Source of the DNA: Pseudisothecium myosuroides
Taxonomy: Eukaryota; Streptophyta; Bryopsida; Hypnales; Lembophyllaceae
Assembly: GCA_951799445.1 (NCBI GenBank)
Contig: OX637295.1
Span: 26,102,001-26,166,000, forward strand
Reading direction: 5' to 3'
DNA: 64,000 nucleotides
Below are positions 33,161-44,972 of the stretch, piece after piece (position 1 is the stretch's first letter; each line of letters starts with the position of its first letter). The notes under the pieces are model-generated. The model was not told where the DNA came from. It saw only the letters and a list, made by a program, of their open reading frames with translations, and ran no database searches. Both the position numbers and the translations under genes were made by a program.

Positions 33161-36100
33161 GAGTGTTTATTTACCCACCCTTGGTAAATAAACGAACACA
33201 ACCAGGTTCTGTTTTAATTTAACAGATTTTTATTTTTATTTGGGTGCCTAAGCGTTGTCCACTATTCCTTCCAAGCAATGGATCTTCTTAAATGCCTAAT
33301 TTGTAGTTAAACTTGTAACTTCTACTACTAAGTATAACTTAAATGCAATAAATAGAACTATTGGCCGAATAGATCAAGCTACTGTGGTTTTTTGTTCAGG
33401 TTAAGATAATCTAAATCTAATAGCATGAAGTTCTAGAGAATTTTACGCCCTTTCTAAAAATATAAAATTCGTTCTTATCCGACCTTCCTAGCCAAGGTTA
33501 TGGACGGATGAAGTTTTGGCCTTTAGAAGCAAAACTTCATCCACACCTTTTACTTAGTTTTCTATTTTAGAATAATTTGGAATTTTACAAATATGATTAA
33601 ATAATTATTTTATACTTTAATCCTAAGTTTCACTCCATGTGAGTACTTCCTTTAACTTTTCATCCAATTTTGACCCTAATCTTCATCCACCCATATCTTA
33701 CTTGTTTTAACTCCGATTTCTAAGTATTTTATGTTTTTGGAAACCTCCGTGTATGTTCTACACTATTCTAAATTCACAAATGACCTGACCGTTAGTTTTA
33801 GAGGTCTGACTTGCTCCTAAGCTTCGGCTCTACTTAATTTTACTAATAAAATAAAAAGAGAGAGCTTTTAGAAGAATACCTCGGGGCTTGTGTCTTCAAA
33901 TCGATTTTCTTGAACCTCCTCAAACTCCTCCACTTGGTCCATTTTTGATGGTTTGTTTTTCTTTATTTTGTTTTGTTTTGTTTTGTTTTGTCTTTAATTT
34001 CAAAGTCAACGTAAACTATCTTCTATTCTTCTAACTTTCTCTTCCCACCTCTTCTTTTTCCTCCTAATACTATCCTACTCTATTTGGAATGTTCTAATCG
34101 TTGACTTTGAATATTCTAAGGATTTTCTAACCACTACTTTGCCATTGATTCTTTTCCCCCAATTCTTTGGCTACTTTTTAATGAGTTTCTCGTGCGCCTT
34201 CCTAATCCTCTTCTTCTACTAATTTCTCTTAGTTCTAACTTTACTCATCATCTCCTCCTTCCACATTGAAGGAATTGAGAGCTTGAGAGCTTGAGAGTTT
34301 AGAGAATGTTTTGTGTGTATGTGTTGTTGAGTTGAAATGTTGGTTTTCAAATGGAATCTGGTAGTGTTTGGCCTGTCAAGTATGCGCACAGATGGAGATT
34401 TCCAATAACTAGTATGCAACTTGTTAGCACACCTCTCCACCAACTTCAGTAAGGCTAACACACTTCCTGTGTACCTCAATTTTCTGATATTATGGCTTGA
34501 ATGTCACAAGTTCCTGCTCTGGACAGGGCCTGGATCTCTCCATTCTCTTTGTGCTTTAGTCAACTCAGTTTGACCTCTCCATCTGAAATTTCAGACCTCC
34601 CTTATGCACTCACCATCTAAAATTACAAACCACTCCCCTCACAATCACTCTATGGGGTCTCTCTGAAAATCTGAAATTTTTTCGCATTCTTTGAGTTTCT
34701 ATGCACTCCTCGGATATGTAAGGGACTTCAACCTTCTCAGTCAACTCAGATTGACTCTCCCATCTGAAATTTCAGACCTCTCCTCTCCACTCACTTCAGT
34801 GCTTGGATCACTTGAGTACTCTCTGTAAACATTTTTTTTTTTTCTTCACAGACTCTCTGGCGATTGTAGGTGCACAAGGGGGTCACTTTGGTTTTGGTTC
34901 AACTTGGTTGACGGCTATAGTCTGAAATTTTGGTTCACTCTAACCTGTGAAAATTCTAAAATTTGGAGAAGGAGAAGTGGAGAATTCTTTCTAAAAAAAA
35001 TAAATACGGAAAAAATTAATTTAGAGGCAAAGCTTTGCTGTTCGGGGGGGGTTAGGCCCCAAATTTGACAACAATCAAAGAAGAAAGGAAAGAAATAAGA
35101 CCAAAATAAATGGACTTGAAGCGATAGCTTCGCCGTTCGGGGGGTTGAGGCCCCAATTTGAACAACAATCAAAGAGGAAAATACAAAATAGGACCAACAA
35201 ATTAGGCTCGAAGTCAAAGCTTCGCCGTCCCAAATGGGACAAGAAAAACAAAGAATGCACACGAAGGTTAGTACAACACACAACTACCACTTGGTTAATT
35301 GGAAAGTTAGTACAAGATAATCACATAAACTTGGTTAGATCAAATGTTAGTACAAAAACACATAATTAAAAGAACCCAAGGCCCCCTAAAGCAGCATCGC
35401 CAAGGTACGGAAGGGGGTATCTTGGGGATTAGTATAACACCCAAAAAGACATAATTAGTACACAAAAATCTCCACAAAACACATCACAATTCAACAAAAC
35501 TTTGAAGGGACCCCAAGTCCTTCAAAGCTTTACAAAATAACAACAACTGAAACCGAAAACACACGTTTTACAAATTTGGAACCAAAAATTGGCCCAAGTA
35601 GAACAACGTGCAAAGATTGTTAACAAAAATGGTACAAAGAGGTGAGTTGAGAGGAGAAGAGGTGCCCCTTAAATACTCTTCCAAGGGCACCCACCTCCTC
35701 TCATTTCTTTGCGGTAAACCTATCTTTTGAGATTTTAATCTCAAATTACCAATTTTGACTTTCTACGTTGGACCATTTTCTAACTTTTGGAGATTAACTC
35801 CAAATCACAAACAGATTGCGCCATTAGCTTCAGAAGGCCATTTTTATTCCAAGGGTCCCCCTATCCCCTAATTTGACGTCAAAAACTCAATAAAACTTAG
35901 CGCTAACAAAACACCAAAATGGGTTAAAAAACCCAGTTCCTGGAGTTTGACTTTTCTGAGAAAAGTAACTAGCCTAGGCTCTTTAGTAGGTTTGAGGGAG
36001 TAAGGAAAGACCTAATTTTGACCCTATTCCGAATTCGTATGCTCCCGGGATGCCGGTCAACTCCCACCGTAATCTTCAATTTTGCCGGTACAAGGAGAAT

Positions 36101-36934
36101 CTTGTCAATTCGGGTACTTCTGGCAATCGGAATACCTTGAAACTTGTTGGAGCGTCTTATTAACATAAAAGAAGTTATTCTAATTTTTAGTGAGATTTTA
36201 CCGCAACCTGGGTAATTTCCAAGAATTTCCCATCTTAGGTTTTGGCGGTTGACCGTTCAGAAAAGCATCTTCTGAGGATCAGAAAATTCCGAAACTTCTT
36301 GCAGAATCTCTCATTGAATTCTACAAAAGGTGTGTAAGTCCATCTCTTGACTTACACAATGGTCAAGGGAGAATTAAATTTTACAATCTCCCTTAATTGT
36401 CAATTTAAGGAAGTCTTTTACATAGAAAGAACTCTTGGCAAAGCAACTTTGCCATCAAGCTTCCAATGTAATTTATCCCTAAAATATCGTCTTTGAATAT
36501 AAAACTTCCTTCATCAGGTTGTGCTGCGTTTCTTCAACCTGCAAGCTAACAATTGGAGTTTCTATGGAAAGTAAAAATTAATTGGAACTTGAAACCTATC
36601 CGTGAACTGGCTTCTAAGTTTCTCACCAAGTTCTCTCGGACCAATTTTAGCCAAATTTTGTCATATACATGGTATTCTCAGGTAAATTGGCCTTTTCTAC
36701 TAAATATCTACAATTTGTACAATTCACAGGTTTCTATCCTATTTACATGTGATAATTAGTTTAATTTAGGAAAATACTCTATTTAAGACCAAATACCTAT
36801 AATAGCATGTGACATACATATTTTGGTTTTACACTCTTTTTTGGGTTTTTTGTATATAAAACTACACTCAAAATAATTAAAAACAGAAAAAAGATGACTG
36901 TGAGTCCCAAGTGACAAACAGGGAGCTCACATAT
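33161..36934. mobile_element. 3.8 kb insertion with TG...CA ends and 5-bp target duplication (unclassified)
   Basis: It begins TGTGAGTGTTTATTTACC and ends GGGAGCTCACA. TATCT directly precedes it (33156-33160) and directly follows it (36935-36939). These are the marks of an LTR retroelement integration. However, I cannot see a pair of long direct repeats or any gag or pol frame. A decayed non-autonomous LTR element, or one whose LTRs have diverged, is the best guess. It contains tandem repeats at 35025-35236 and a repeated 'gtcaactcag...tctgaaatttcagacctc' block near 34558 and 34738. Confidence 0.55.
35025..35236 (+). repeat. Tandem repeat of ~93 bp, about 2.3 units
   Basis: Units are 35025-35119, 35120-35211 and a partial third at 35212-35236. 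Each begins with AAAGCTTTGC- or TAGCTTCGCC-like sequence, followed by GTTCGGGGGG and AGGCCCCAA, then ACAACAATCAAAGA. It lies inside the 3.8 kb insertion. Confidence 0.75.
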
Positions 36935-37404
36935 CTCTAAGATGGAATTAAAATGCACTAATCCCAATGGTGAGATTGTTCTAGAAAGCAAACTAAACAT
37001 TATGGATTTTATTTATTTTTAAATTATAAAAATTGCATTAAAAAATTAACCCTACAAGTTATTTTTTCAAGAAGATGATCTAATCGCCCAAAAAACAAGA
37101 TTGTCCATAACTTTCTCATAACAAATACAAATGGAATGAATCAAAACTTTCCATGTAGAAAAAAATATAATCTATGAGAAAAGAAAAATTTAATTCATTT
37201 TTGAAATTTTTTTTGGCTGCCCCCTCTCCCCCCTCTTCCTTGTTTTGAGCTTATTTGCGCATAATTTTTGTTCCCTGCCACTGAATGAAAAAAACACTAT
37301 ATTCCCTACGGAACTAATCAAAATTTCTATCTTCAAAAAAAAATTCAAAAAATCAGGACAATAATTGAGACCTCCCAAAATCCCATTTGTCCCCCATGTA
37401 AAGT

Positions 37405-38126
37405 AAAGTGTCCACTAACTTACACAAGGAGTCAACTCACGGACGCAAGAAAGGTAATAACCGCCTGCCCCATTTTGTTGCAATCTTATTAACTTATTAT
37501 TGCAGCTGCGAAGTTTTCATGTGGATGCGACCCATGCCAGGTGTTCATACTAGATCGATGACAGTCCAGTTCTAGTAATCCACGATGGAGAATAATTTTT
37601 CTTCGAAACTCGATCTATTGATTGAGCCGCCACTGCCCATAATTCAAAGCAGCCTTAGGTTTGCTGGCAATCGTCCGATCCATTTCACGTGGAGAATAGA
37701 AAATTTCGGATTCAATTCTCAAAATAAATTAGTTTTAGAGTTGTGCGCCGGAAGCCATCATTGATAAGATGAAGCGCCATTGCTCAAATCAATTTACTTC
37801 AATTACTTTAAATTATAACTCTCAGATCGATAGATAGCTTTTAATTAATTTCCAAGTGTCGTATTTTGCGTACCCTGCATGCGCTTGCTGCACATTGCGA
37901 TTGAGCACTCTTGCCATAAAAGCCGATTGTGGGAGCAAGTTGGCCACAACATGTGTTTCGGGTGCAAGCCGATCTCTGCCTTTAAGTTAGCTAGACTGAA
38001 CTTACTGAAGTTAAGTTAGTACGTTGCTGCAAATCTGGAGTACTAATTTTCGTGAGGAGCTCGCGCGCGGAGGCAACTGTTGGGGGAACAATTATGTTTA
38101 TGCGAAGGCCAAGGTTGAGTAGTGTA
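37405..38126 (+). other. 5' flank of the DUF674 gene, copy 1
   Basis: Shared with 56398-57128 but with frequent substitutions and small indels. It contains the presumed promoter. No TATA box could be assigned with confidence. Confidence 0.5.
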
Positions 38127-39730
38127 ATGGCGCCCAAAACAACCACCACCCCGGCCATGCCCGCCGCATTTCAAGTGTCCTTGCTGAGTTGCAGGAAGAC
38201 GGGTCGCGTGTTGTTTCTGGAGACGGGCAAGGACTTTGTCGACCTGCTTCTCAGCTTCCTGCTCTTGCCAGTTGGCACCATACTTCACATTCTGTCCACA
38301 GGTACTCAAGTTAATTTGAGTGCATGAAGTTAGATATTAAGTTAATACCCAGTGATATTCACAAGTTTGATGCCTTCGCATCCTTAACGAAAACTGTGCT
38401 GGTTTTAGGGTACGTAGATTTTCAACTACTTGCAGCAAGTGCAGTACTGCTAGATAAAACGCCAATTTCCTTAAGTGGCCGAGTTCCATGATTTTGCGTT
38501 TCTCAGGGCGCCAACGCAAATCTTTACATGCAAGTCCTAGATTTTAGAGCTTTGTGAAGATGAGTGTCATGCTTTCTGGAGCCCGGCCAATTTAGCAATG
38601 ATAGCAACGATGACTCGCCTGTGAGTCCCCATTCGCGCTTCCCAATTTTGGTGTGAGCTCTCATAGGGATTCCGTTATACATACAGTATATGTTTGTTTT
38701 GATTGGCTGCTGGGAACAGTACCTTCAATGTACAGTATATTCCATTGATGACAAAGGTACGTTTCTACAATGAAAATTGAATGTAGTAGACGGCAATTTC
38801 AATTTTGGTTCCAACAGCGTGGATGGATTTACTAGCATGCATATTGTAATTTGTGGCAGGACATGTAAAAGCGAAGCATCTAGGGGGTATCTCCAGTGTT
38901 TTTGAGAGCGTGAAGAACCTGGAGCGTTCGTTTTTTAATGTGGACAAGCAGACTCTGCAGGAACCCAGACCTGCAGCCGTGGGCACCTGCGTGTCCACTG
39001 GCCTCCTCCAAATGACCGACACACCAAATCCCTCTTATGAGGTTGATTTGCCCAAGGTATACTATAGGTGCACTAGTAACGCTTGCAACAACCTCTCCTC
39101 AAAGTCTGGAACTCGCTGTGAGCCGTGTTTCACTCAATATCGAACTAATTACACTTACATTACGGCCATGACTGTTCTTCCCGAAGATCTTCAAGAACTA
39201 AAGGCGACGAGTGTGCGTGTCAAAGCTCCAATGGAGGAGGCCAGTTCTTCTAACGGCCGAGGATTTGTGAAAGAAAGCCTCACGTATATGGTCACCGACA
39301 GTCTGGAGATCATGCCTTCCACGACGATTCGAAGCATCAAAGTCCTGAACAAACTGAAGGTGGCCACTCTTTCTGATCTGGAGAGTAGCGACATCACCGT
39401 CAGCATCGCGCAGGTAAATTTACACCTATTGCAACTATGATATTTCTTGCCGGGTTCATGTTTCTGGTCGTACGTACATACAAATATTTTATTAATGTGC
39501 ATGAGCTAGGCTAGCTCGCCCTCTGTCACACTTCTGTTCGTGTAAATCGGCCAATTGATCGGTTCGATCCACCATCAGCTCATTCTGCACCCTAGATATT
39601 TACGTAACATAATTACTTGAACTTCGCTAATGTTGGCTGTGTACGTCGATGCTGCACTCAGGTCCTCCAGTTACTTCAAGCGGCACTGACGTCCAGCAGT
39701 TGCCTCAACGACGTGTTTGGGAAGAAATAG
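38127..39730 (+). CDS. DUF674 family protein, copy 1 (three exons)
   Basis: Exons are 38127-38301, 38860-39413 and 39662-39730, all with GT-AG introns and phases that join cleanly, giving 265 residues. The N-terminus (VSLLSCRKTGRVLFLETGKD, then FVDLLLSFLLLPVGTI) is the DUF674 signature. The middle carries VYYRC...C and CEPC cysteines that could bind zinc. The C-terminal part (FVKESLTYMVTDSLEIMP, IRSIKVLNKLKV) matches the family repeat. Many angiosperm members have two such units and are longer, whereas this one has a single unit. Function is unknown for the family. Exon 1 differs from copy 2 (57129) at a few residues and lacks its 4-residue duplication. Exons 2 and 3 are identical. The start was chosen as the ATG that begins MAPKTTTT. 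Confidence 0.85.
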
Positions 39731-40493
39731 GTTGCAAGCTAGTCCTGCCGCGAAAACATTCCTGGAAAGCGAAAATACAACGTACTTGGTTTTGATGTCA
39801 CTCAAGCTGCTGCTACGGAAGCGAGATTCATTTTTGAAAGAATCGATTTAGATGTACTTCATCTAGATCTGTAAAGATTTTGAACAGGATGGTTCCGTAG
39901 CGTCTAGCTAGTGACGTGGTTTCAATATCCAACCGGTTGATTAGACTCAACTAGTGAATTGAATGGACTCAGTTATTTAAGGACCACGTTAAGGTGCCGC
40001 ATTAGCTAGGCCCTGAACTTACACCTCGGCACGCAGCAATTGTATTTGCTCCAAACGAGGCATTTTGAGGTTTTCCGATCACAAAACATTGTAAATATAA
40101 AACGGATTTAGAGGTTTCAGCCATAGCTATTTCTGGCTTACTTTCAACTTGTGTTGCAACATAACCACTTCGTGCAACAACTCTGACTTTGTAAGGTGCA
40201 CTATAAACAATCATCTTCTAAAATCGTCCTAATTAGCATACCTCCATCACCCTCGCTCCTCAATGGCTTAGTTTGCTAGTACCCTTTACTTATTCTCGCG
40301 TCCAGGAGCTTCTCGAGCAGCCCATCTCTTCATGATCCAGCAATTGTTCCTCCTGTAGTTCATTGTTCGATACATATTTGTTCGTACTTCTCAATTCCAG
40401 GAGCTAGCAAGTATACTCAGCCGATCTCTTCAGTTCATCATCCTGTAGTTCATTGCAATCTCGGTTGTAACTCCATTGCCACGACACTTTCAG
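39731..40493 (+). other. DUF674-ABCG spacer, copy 1
   Basis: Contains the DUF674 3' end and sequence identical to 58754-59516. Two related 'ccaggagct...cagc(c/c)gatctctt' segments near 40310 and 40400 suggest a small internal duplication. No coding domain is seen. Confidence 0.5.
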
Positions 40494-42540
40494 AGTGTGA
40501 CATTGGAGAGTGGAGAGTTGGCATTCTAGTTCCCACCATTGAGATCAGATACGAGAATGTCACGGTCGATGCCAAGTTCTGTATGGGCAACAGAGCGCTG
40601 CCCACACTCACCAATGTCACAATCAACTTCCTGATGGTACGAAATTTAAAGCCTTTGTGATCTCGAATGTAATCAAAACCTCATTTCACGATCTTAACTG
40701 CTACAGTTTGAAGTTAATGTTTGCAACCTGAGTGTCTAGCTATGGCTTCATGATAAGAGGAATTATTATCTTGTTTCTCGGAATGATTTTTTAAGCCTCA
40801 GATCTTGAATGTATCCTCTACTCCTGAGACCTCATGTCCACAATCTTATAGTGGAGTTTCTATCCTTTGAATGTGAACTTACAGCTTGTCCAGCTATGGC
40901 TTCTTTGAAGACTGAGATGAATGATTTATATTGTTGTGGGTGGGGCTTACGGTGTTTTAAGCAAATTGGATTTTTCACCCAATACGAAGACGGAACTGAA
41001 CATTGTTCACAATGTAATTGGAATCCTGAAGCCTGCAAGGTATGCATATAAAATTCCATCCCATCCTGGTGATTAAAATATCTTCTGAGCATACTTGAGG
41101 ATTGACCTAATATCAAAGTTAGTCCTAAGTTGCTGGATTTTCTTTTAAGGTGGGACCACCCATTCCCAACCATGAAGCCATACCCAACTTGTAGGCTGCA
41201 ACTATTTTCAATCAAGGTTGGAGTAGATTTCCAACCAAAGCTTAGAATGTATTTTTTTTCTCCTTTTCAAGCTTGGGACTAATAAGGTTACCATGCATAT
41301 CCTGAAGTAGTGAGCAAGAAAATAGGAAGTAGTGAGTGGGAAAGAAGTTACTCTATGATTGGAATTGGAAGAGTCTAAATATTGGCTACTAGTCCGGATA
41401 ACTTTTTGGGTTCCAAAAATCACAGTAATTTCAATTTTGAGAATAAAATTTTAGAAAAATTTGCAGTCCTAATATTTCCTATCTTCCTACATGGCAAAAC
41501 ATTTATTTGCCTAATATTGCTCACGATTTGTTTGAAAATTGCTTAAGTGATCAACTATGGGTGGTCCTACCTTAACCCCTAACTGCCCGAGGCACCAGAT
41601 TCTGGTGTTTCAAAAACTTTGAAGTTAAGTAAAACCCAACAAAATTTTGATTTTTAGTAGCTTATATTTTTGGAGAATTCTTTTTGAAGTCTAGTTTTAG
41701 GATCAAAAAGCTGATCTTAAAAATGAAGGATTATGATTTTTCTACTTAAGATTTTGTGCAAGGATACCCATTGCAATCTTGACTTCCCGTAGTGTTGAGG
41801 GCTCTTGGAAATGAGCCTCAAATACACTAGATCTTGGAGGAAAAATCACCTTAGAAATTCATTTAAAAAAATTGTAAAATAGATTTTGAAAATCCATAAA
41901 TTGATTGGGCTTGTGCATGCTAGGCCCTATAACCTCATTTTTTTTAGTGACCAACTTTTTAGAGTTGACATGCAAAAAGAGAATTGAAATTTTTTCATAG
42001 TTTTAACACCCTCATGATCAAACATTATAATCTTTCAATTTGTAAGTGATATTGTTATGTTTTCTTTCCCTATGTGATCTCTAACATGTCTAGTTTGAAT
42101 TTGTACGGTTACAATTCAAAAGAAATTGGTACAACTTATGGAAATGTTGGCTTTTTGTTCAATTTAGAGCAAATTCCAAGAAGCTCCAAACAGGCCTTGG
42201 GCATTTAGGGGTTAATTGCTCCAGGTTTCAGTATTATAATAACGAGTTGGTTCTGAGTAGGTGTTGTGAAGTTACTGCAAAGGATGACATTGCTGTTGGG
42301 GCCTCCGGGCTCAGGGAAAACAATGTTGCTGCTGGCGCTTGCGTCAAGCTGGAGGGCTGTATGACTTACAATGGACACGCCTTCAAGCTCATTGAGTTTG
42401 TGCCACAGCGGACGTCTTCTAAACTTACATCAGCATTTCAGCAGGCAAGATCTTCATGTGCCTGAAATGACTGTTCAGGAGATGCTTGATTTTTCTGCCA
42501 GGTGCCAAAGAGTGGGTTCCCAGCTATGGTATGTCTCAAT
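40494..42540 (+). pseudogene. PDR-type ABCG transporter fragment, copy 1
   Basis: Two exon-like pieces are recognisable. The first (about 40494-40636) encodes VGILVPTIEIRYENVTVDA and GNRALPTL, the conserved region before the first nucleotide-binding domain of pleiotropic drug resistance transporters. It ends at a GT donor. The second (about 42260-42540) encodes the Walker A GPPGSGKT, then [24 protein letters not shown] and [12 protein letters not shown], but with two frameshifts and a stop between these motifs. No further transporter exons follow. Known role: PDR pumps export metabolites across the plasma membrane. This remnant cannot. The TTAA element at 41576 lies in the gap between the pieces. 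Confidence 0.85.
41576..42211. mobile_element. 636-bp TTAA-type element with empty site in copy 2
   Basis: The left end CCCCTAACTGCCCGAGGC and the reverse complement of the right end CCCCTAAATGCCCAAGGCC are inverted repeats. TTAA lies at 41572-41575 and at 42212-42215. In the duplicate segment the same place reads CCTACC-TTAA-TTGCTCC with one TTAA (60597-60600). Thus the element duplicated TTAA on insertion, or has been precisely removed from copy 2. No open frame is recognisable. Confidence 0.9.
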
Positions 42541-42592
42541 TAACTACTCTGTCAGTGCTTGACCCTAAAATAAAAGGTTTGATCCGTCCTCA

Positions 42593-42830
42593 TTGAAAAT
42601 TTCGGTACATTGTCATCTGTTAGATCCACTTGCATTAGTTTTCTCCACACTAGGTCTTGCATATTCAGCTTTAGGTTTAGGAGCTTCCATTTGTTGAGAT
42701 CCTCAAGGGACTCTCATGATAGAGAAGATCTCACTCAAAAGCACCTCCAATAGTGTCAAATGTAACATCCGAAAATCATCTCGCATACTCAGACAAAAGC
42801 AAAAACAAATTGCACTTTAGAGTGTGGGTA
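42593..42830. other. Short spacer after the duplicated block
   Basis: Non-repetitive sequence between the end of homology with copy 2 and the family III element. No feature is seen. Confidence 0.4.
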
Positions 42831-42981
42831 ATTGCAAGAAACACTTGTCCTATTTCTTGTCCCCTTGTCCTCGGACATGTGGTTTTTTGCTCATAATTTT
42901 TACATCTTCTGTTCGTTTGGCATGAAATTTGGAATAAAGGTAGATGTGGTAGTTGCAAAAAATCAGTATTTTGAATTTTAA

Positions 42982-43906
42982 CCCCTAAAGGACCGTTTGT
43001 CCCCTCGGGGGACAATTTGGGTTTGGGTAGGTTCCTATTGTCTCAATTTGTAGTGAAATTTTTTGGGATTTTTTGAGGTTGTGTAGCTTTGTGAGATCTT
43101 TGTGGATATATAATTTTTATTTCAATTGGTGCCCGGAAGCAAAAGTTATGGCCCAATAAGCCAAAAATGGAGATTGGCAGCCAGCACAAAAAAATTACAA
43201 AAAGTCAAAATAATTATTTTTTTTAAATTCCTAAAATATTATATTTTTGTCTACATGTGAAGCTTTGAATCATTCAATTTGGACTTGTAATGAAAAAGTA
43301 ATGGACAATCTTAGTTTTTCGGGCAATATAAGCATCTTCTTGAAAAAATAATGCATAGGATTCATTTTTGAATGCAATTTTTACAATTTTCCAAAAGAAA
43401 ATTGTTAGACATGGTTAAATTTTCTTGCTAGAACAATCTCACTGTTGGAATTTTTGTGTTTCAATTCCATTTTAAAGCTATCAATGATTTCGTTTTTCCT
43501 TCATTCTTGAACCTACTTCTACTTAACAATTTTTCAATGAGTAAAAATTAAGTTTTTTTTTCTTGAATTTTTTTTCCTAGATTCTCAACTCAAATATTCA
43601 ACATAAAACGTTAAAAAATCAAAATCATTAGTTTAAAAATTTTATGTTGAGAAGATTCAAAGCCAAAAAATCTAGTCAAACGAGGCTTTAAAAAACTTGT
43701 TTTCTTCACTTTGGATGAAAATCTCTTGCAATCTAGGCGGTCAAAGTTTCTGAAATTTCTTCCATACATACTTATACTAGTCTAGTACAAGATCCTACGG
43801 TGAGATATGCAAAAAAAAAAAAAGTTTTAAAGTTTTTTGCTCTTTGCAATACAAATGGCAGTTTCAAGTGTAGTTTGATGGAAAAAAAACCTCGGTCCTT
43901 TAGGGG
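42982..43906 (-). mobile_element. TTAA-type MITE, family I (complete, 925 bp)
   Basis: TTAA at 42978-42981 and 43907-43910. Ends are CCCCTAAAGGACCGTTTG and, reverse-complemented, CCCCTAAAGGACCGAGG. Only the first 13 or so bases of the ends are inverted. The rest of the element is asymmetric and shared with the other family I copies. No protein-coding frame. It is inserted in a family III element. Confidence 0.9.
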
Positions 43907-44405
43907 TTAAAAACAAATTAGTTTACTATTTTAACTTGCCCCCAACTTGGTGTCTACTTTAGCCACTTTGGAAATTTTTAGTCCTATTTTTGATCCAAAA
44001 ATGAGAATTTGAAGTCACAAATTGAACATGTAGGAGGTCTACTAATATTACAAGGGTTGACAATGAGTTTTTATGAAAATAACAACATATTGGTTGCACA
44101 TATGGGGTCAAAGTGACCTTCCTTTGCGTGAAGGCTATAAAGAGGGAAAAAAAATTCTTCATGAATTTTTTGGTGCAATGTGAGCGCAAACTTCTCTAGC
44201 AAAATTGTTTTTCTTATGGAATTTTTCTGAATTTCTTTTGAATTACTAAAATTAAAAAAATTCACAAACCTCTTCTCTGCTATTTTCTGCTTCTAGTGGT
44301 TTCTGTAGTACTTCGTAGGACTTAGTCTATAGTACTGAATTGACGGTGTAGATCTGCAGGCGCCCTAAATCGACGCTTTATATTTGTTAAGGCGCTTCTG
44401 ACATA

Positions 44406-44972
44406 CTACCTCCGTCCCAAAATGATCTTCCTGTTGGACAAAACATTCTAGATTAAGGCAAAAAAAACATTTTAAAAACCTGTTTTGTGCTGTAAGTAGA
44501 GTTTGGTGTACTCCTAGCATTCTAGAAACTTTGAGTTTCAAAGTCCTTTTTGAAATGTAGTTTTTGGAATATTGAAAAGTAGAATTTCTTGAACATTTTC
44601 AAAGATCACTAGTGGTCAATTAATTGTTGAAAGTGAGGTCATCATTTTGTAGGCATTTAGTATATGCCTAAGCCCATGTGAGGCCTTTTATTCTAGCTCC
44701 AAAAGCTTCATCTCCTTCAATTGAGCAATATTCAAAGAGATGCAAAAAATACGAACAAACAGTGTTGACTGACCCCATTAATCATTTTATTTATCTTTTG
44801 ACTAATGATTGCATGAATGAAGGGGGAACTACTACTTAGAGTTGTTTTGTTGGTCTCCAATAGCAATCTAAAGTCAAATTTGACCAATTCGCAAGTCACA
44901 AACTGCAACAGGAAGATCATTTTGGGACAAAAAATGAAGGCCAACAGGAAGATCATTTTGGGACGGAAGGAG
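44406..44972. mobile_element. Stowaway/mariner-like MITE with duplicated terminus
   Basis: The left end CTACCTCCGTCCCAAAATGA and right end (reverse complement CTCCTTCCGTCCCAAAATGA) continue as inverted repeats through ATCTTCCTGTTGG. TA flanks at 44404-44405 and 44973-44974. CTCC-TCCGTCCCAAA is the common end of plant Stowaway-type elements. The right end holds a second copy of the terminal motif (CAACAGGAAGATCATTTTGG at about 44908). Confidence 0.85.

Larger units (their letters stand above)
32747..37402 (+). mobile_element. TTAA-type MITE, family I, split by a 3.8 kb insertion
   Basis: TTAA at 32743-32746 precedes CCCCTAAAGGACCAAGGCC. The first half runs to 33160 and the second from 36935 to about 37402, where it is truncated within the 'catttgtcccc' block without the final GGGG-TTAA. 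Compared with 50637-51561, the two halves join at the TATCT/ATATTTAGATGGAAT position. The truncated end coincides with the start of the duplicated DUF674 block. Confidence 0.8.
37405..42592 (+). repeat. Segmental duplication, copy 1 (DUF674 + ABCG fragment)
   Basis: Matches 56398-61487 in the same orientation with an offset of 19023 in the core. Upstream and downstream parts show many substitutions and indels. 38620-41126 looked identical to 57643-60149 in every line I compared. This copy carries an extra TTAA element (41576-42211) and lacks the 300-bp insertion present in copy 2. Confidence 0.9.

Noticed and set aside
35025..35236. Possible CRISPR-like or regulatory array
   Set aside because: Only about 2.3 units of an ordinary ~93-bp tandem repeat, with no repeat-spacer structure, in a plant nuclear context.
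39191..39502. 103-codon minus-strand frame, identical in both copies
   Set aside because: Antisense to DUF674 exon 2. The conservation is explained by the sense exon and the duplication.
40809..41051. 80-codon frame with several cysteines, repeated at 59832-60074
   Set aside because: It is identical only because it lies in the converted core. No homologue is recognised, and it falls in the intron-like gap of the ABCG fragment, so it was not called a gene.
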